Part shown: in pieces, positions 13,652 through 15,778 of the stretch
Numbering within the stretch: the first letter of the stretch is position 1
Layout of the letters: the number at the start of each line of letters is the position of its first letter
Assembly: GCA_012514785.1 (NCBI GenBank)
Contig: JAAYZP010000266.1
Location: 1 to 15,778, forward strand
Direction: 5' to 3'
Source: Propionibacterium sp.
GTDB lineage: Bacteria; Actinomycetota; Actinomycetes; Propionibacteriales; Propionibacteriaceae
Length of the DNA: 15,778 nt
Notes under the pieces: generated by a model
Seen by the model: only the letters and a program-made list of their open reading frames with translations
What the model was told of the DNA's origin: nothing
The model's database searches: none
Program-made: the position numbers and the translations under genes

Positions 13652-14956
13652 TTACTCCAGACCCAGGGCGTCGAAGGCGACCAGCGCCTTCTCCCACGAC
13701 GAGTCGGCGTCGTCGGTGCCGGCGCTGTCCACGCGGTTGAGCGCGTCGGTCATGATCTCGGCCATGGCGAAGTAGTTCGGCCCCTTGAACGGCTGCACGG
13801 TGATCGCCTCGGCGCGGTTGGCGAGGATCTGGCCCGCCGGCGCGTTGTTGAAGAACTCGTGCGTGAAACCGGTGAGCGCCGGATCACTCAGGGCGTCGAC
13901 CTGCGACGGGAAGGTGCCCTTCGCCTCGAACGCCTTGATCTGCTGCTCGGGTGCGGTCAGCCATGCGGCGAGCGCCTTGGCCTCCTCGGGGTGCTCGGTC
14001 TGGTCCGGGACGGTCAGGTACGAGCCGCCCCAGTTGCCGCCGCCGCCGGGGAAGACGTCGGCGATGTCCCAGCCCTCGACGCCCTCGGCGTTGCCGGCGA
14101 TGATGCCGAGCATCCAGCCGGGGCAGAGCATCGTGGCGAAGGAATCGTTCTGGAAGCCGTTGGTCCAGTCCTCGCTCCACTGCTCGTTGCCGGCGGAGAG
14201 GTCGGCGTCGAGCGCGGCCATGATGTCGTCGTAGATCCCCTTCATCTCGGTGTTGTCCGCGAGCGGGATGACGGTGCCGTCGAGGTTCTCGAACGGGGTC
14301 TCCAACTGGTTGGCCATGCCCTGCCAGGTGGCGCCGGCCGAGTCGAACCATGCGGCGTCGGAGCTGGCGACGAAGTCGCGCCCGACGTCGAAGTACGTGT
14401 CCCAGTCGCCCTCGAGGAGTGCGGCGACCTCGTCGCGGTCGGCCGGGAGCCCGGCTGCCTCGAAGAGGTCGGCGCGGTAGCAGACGGCCTCGGGCCCGAT
14501 GTCGGTGCCGTAGCCGATGAGTTTGCCGTCGTCGGTGGTGACGGCGGCAGTCTTCCAATCGAACCAGCGGCCCTCGACCTCGTCGCTCGCGAGATCGACG
14601 AAGCGGTCCGGGTACTGCATCAGTTCGGGCAGCCAGTCGACCTCGATGCCCTCGATGTCAGCCAGGCCGGAGCCGGCGGCGAGCCGGGTGTTCATGTTGT
14701 CGCGGGCCTCGTTGGAGGTGGCGGCCTTGCGGTGCTCGACGGTGATGCCGGGGTTGTCGGCCTCATACTCCGCGAAGAGGTCCTCGTAACCGAATTCGTT
14801 GAACGTGGCGACGACGAGGGTGATCTCCTCGCCGCCCGCTCCTGGGTCGGCGGTGGTGCCCGGGTCGTCGGCGCCGTTGTCGGTGCCTCCAGAGCAGCCC
14901 GCGACGAGTACGCCGGCGCACGCCAGCGCGGCAAGGGTGCGGATGGGATGTCGCAC
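13652..14956 (-). CDS. Sugar ABC transporter solute-binding lipoprotein, CebE-like
   Basis: 434 aa. A lipoprotein signal peptide (MRHPIRTLAALACAGVLVAG) with lipobox VAGC puts the mature N-terminus at Cys21, anchored outside the membrane. A Gly/Asp/Thr-rich linker follows, then a family 1 extracellular binding domain from about residue 45. Segments such as LAAGSGLADIEGIEV, GYGTDIGPEAVCYRADLF and the C-terminal PFKGPNYFAMAEI resemble actinobacterial CebE-type beta-glucoside binders; this is a family impression by eye. The start is GTG 14956 with AAGGAG 5 nt upstream. An in-frame ATG farther upstream (15004) would put the operator inside the gene and break the signal peptide, so it was not used. 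First gene of the operon, directly behind the paired LacI operators. Confidence 0.92.
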   Translation of the reverse strand: MRHPIRTLAALACAGVLVAGCSGGTDNGADDPGTTADPGAGGEEITLVVATFNEFGYEDLFAEYEADNPGITVEHRKAATSNEARDNMNTRLAAGSGLADIEGIEVDWLPELMQYPDRFVDLASDEVEGRWFDWKTAAVTTDDGKLIGYGTDIGPEAVCYRADLFEAAGLPADRDEVAALLEGDWDTYFDVGRDFVASSDAAWFDSAGATWQGMANQLETPFENLDGTVIPLADNTEMKGIYDDIMAALDADLSAGNEQWSEDWTNGFQNDSFATMLCPGWMLGIIAGNAEGVEGWDIADVFPGGGGNWGGSYLTVPDQTEHPEEAKALAAWLTAPEQQIKAFEAKGTFPSQVDALSDPALTGFTHEFFNNAPAGQILANRAEAITVQPFKGPNYFAMAEIMTDALNRVDSAGTDDADSSWEKALVAFDALGLE

Positions 14957-14977
14957 AATAACTCCTTTGTCTTGCGG

Positions 14978-14991
14978 TGAGAGCGCTCTCA
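14978..14991. promoter_or_regulatory. LacI-type operator 1 (proximal)
   Basis: TGAGAGCGCTCTCA is a perfect 14-bp palindrome 21 bp before the start codon of the binding-protein gene. Its central GAGCGCTC and overall layout match CebR/CelR-type operators (TGGGAGCGCTCCCA), except for A/T instead of G/C at the third position of each half. Confidence 0.85.
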
Positions 14992-15010
14992 TTCTTGCTG
15001 ACAAGAGATA

Positions 15011-15022
15011 GAGAGCGCTCTC
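15011..15022. promoter_or_regulatory. LacI-type operator 2 (distal)
   Basis: A second perfect palindrome, GAGAGCGCTCTC, identical in its 12-bp core to operator 1. The centres are 32 bp apart, almost exactly three helical turns, so two repressor dimers would sit on the same face of the DNA. Confidence 0.85.
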
Positions 15023-15036
15023 ATCGGGGTGGCTTC

Positions 15037-15065
15037 AGAGTACATCCTGCGCACCCCGGGCGCAA
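15037..15065 (-). promoter_or_regulatory. Candidate promoter of the beta-glucoside operon
   Basis: TTGCGC (15065-15060), 17 bp, TACTCT (15042-15037) on the minus strand. Transcription would begin near 15030, so both operators would lie just downstream of the start site, in the untranslated leader, where a repressor blocks initiation or elongation. The -35 overlaps the hairpin behind lysS. Pattern match only. Confidence 0.3.
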
Positions 15066-15074
15066 TACCCGGGG
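15054..15074 (-). terminator. Possible lysS terminator hairpin
   Basis: CCCCGGG (15054-15060) and CCCGGGG (15068-15074) form a 7-bp GC stem around a 7-nt loop, 16 nt after the lysS stop codon. There is no U-tract, but GC-rich hairpins of this sort are common 3' ends in actinomycetes. It would separate lysS from the sugar operon on the same strand. Confidence 0.45.
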
Positions 15075-15090
15075 GCGAATTGGTGGGGGC

Positions 15091-15778
15091 CTACTGGGAG
15101 GGACGCAGCAGCGGGTAGAGGATCGTCTCGCGGATGCCGGAACCCGTCAGCAGCATGATGACGCGATCGATGCCGATGCCGAGACCGCCCATCGGGGGCA
15201 CGCCATATTCGAGCGCCTCGATGAAATCGGTGTCGAGCTGCATCGCTTCCGGATCACCGGCCGCCGCCAGCAGCGACTGTTCGGTCAGCACCTCGCGTTG
15301 GATCACGGGATCGATCATCTCCGTGAACCCGGTGCCTCGTTCCATGCCGCCGATGATGAGGTCCCACGCCTCGATCAGGCGCGGCTCGTCGGTGCGTCGA
15401 CGCGCCAGCGGCTGTGCCACGGCGGGATAGTCGCAGACGAAGGTGGGCTGGATCAGCGACGGCTCCACGAGCGCCTCGAACAATTCCAGCACCAGCTTGC
15501 CGTCGGTCCACTTCGGATCCACCTCGATGTCGTGCTGGGCGGCGATCCCGGACAGCTCGGACAGCGGGGTGTCGACGGTGATCTCCACGCCCGCGGCCTC
15601 CGAGACCGCCGGATACACCGACAGCCAGCGCCAGTCGCCGTCCAGATCGATGAGGTGTTCGCCCACGGTGACCTGCCGCGTTCCGAGTTCGTCCGCCACC
15701 GCGAGGATGATCCGCTGGGTCAGTTCCGCGATGGACTTCTGGTCCCCCCACGACTGGTAGGCCTCCAGCATCGTGAAC
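15091..15778 (-). CDS. lysS: Lysyl-tRNA synthetase, class II, C-terminal part (N-terminus outside window)
   Basis: 229 codons of the catalytic domain, open to the right edge. The fragment begins within the FTMLEAYQSW segment that follows class II motif 2 in LysRS. It continues through PTFVCDYPAVAQPLAR, AWDLIIGGMERGTGFTEMIDPVIQRE and the block EALEYGVPPMGG, and ends with motif 3, GIGIDRVIMLLTGSGIRETI, whose Arg contacts ATP. The C-terminal LLRPSQ is a normal ending for the family. The enzyme charges tRNA-Lys. The WDLIIGG and LTGSGIRETI forms are typical of actinobacterial LysS. The extra membrane domain of LysX-type proteins is N-terminal and could not be seen here. It is an unrelated housekeeping neighbour of the sugar operon. 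Confidence 0.92.
   Translation of the reverse strand, partial: FTMLEAYQSWGDQKSIAELTQRIILAVADELGTRQVTVGEHLIDLDGDWRWLSVYPAVSEAAGVEITVDTPLSELSGIAAQHDIEVDPKWTDGKLVLELFEALVEPSLIQPTFVCDYPAVAQPLARRRTDEPRLIEAWDLIIGGMERGTGFTEMIDPVIQREVLTEQSLLAAAGDPEAMQLDTDFIEALEYGVPPMGGLGIGIDRVIMLLTGSGIRETILYPLLRPSQ

Noticed and set aside
14957..15004. Upstream ATG for the solute-binding protein
   Set aside because: It would place operator 1 inside the coding sequence and add 16 residues before the signal peptide. GTG 14956 has AAGGAG at good spacing and gives a clean lipoprotein signal.
1..15778. tRNA, rRNA, integrase, insertion sequence or prophage genes
   Set aside because: Nothing resembling a tRNA cloverleaf, rRNA segment, transposase or integrase motif was seen by eye. 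A tRNA covariance search could still find something I missed.

Overview
The window is GC-rich DNA, about 70% G+C by eye. It has long antisense open frames, GTG starts, short or absent 5' leaders and ATGA stop/start overlaps. The protein types (FurA-type peroxide sensor, DUF1707 domain, CebEFG-like sugar importer without its own ATPase, actinobacterial-style lysyl-tRNA synthetase) point to a member of the Actinomycetota. A relative of the Propionibacteriales is plausible, but that is a guess from gene content and cannot be settled here.

Left part (1-5156): the N-terminal 640 residues of a PEGL-type (P2) cation-transporting P-type ATPase run leftwards off the window. It is divergent from a ROK-fold regulator that has lost the usual ROK metal and catalytic residues. 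A furA-katA pair follows: a FurA-type regulator whose promoter contains a 22-bp dyad and appears to give a leaderless GTG-start mRNA, and directly behind it a complete monofunctional heme catalase.

Middle part (5185-8838, all minus strand): a tightly packed four-gene operon, read from 8838 down to 5185. It encodes a DUF1707/LiaF-like protein, an N-formylglutamate amidohydrolase-family protein, a DUF1704 'QEGLA' zinc-peptidase-like protein (HExxxH) and a glutathione-synthetase-type ATP-grasp ligase. The genes overlap by 4 nt or lie 2-14 nt apart. A GshB-like ligase without a gshA neighbour, in a lineage that normally relies on mycothiol and coupled to two predicted hydrolases, is the best candidate here for an undescribed small-peptide pathway. 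A gene-free stretch (8839-9356) holds a cluster of about 48-bp intergenic repeat units in both orientations.

Right part (9357-14956, minus strand): a beta-glucoside uptake operon in the order lipoprotein solute-binding protein, two MalF/MalG-type permeases, GH1 beta-glucosidase, LacI-family repressor. In front of the first gene are two perfect GAGAGCGCTCTC palindromes whose centres are 32 bp apart (three helical turns). They resemble the CebR/CelR cellobiose operator of other actinomycetes. A strong 11-bp hairpin separates the binding-protein gene from the permeases. No ATPase gene is present, as in Streptomyces ceb systems that borrow MsiK. The window ends in the C-terminal 229 codons of lysS, followed by a possible terminator hairpin.
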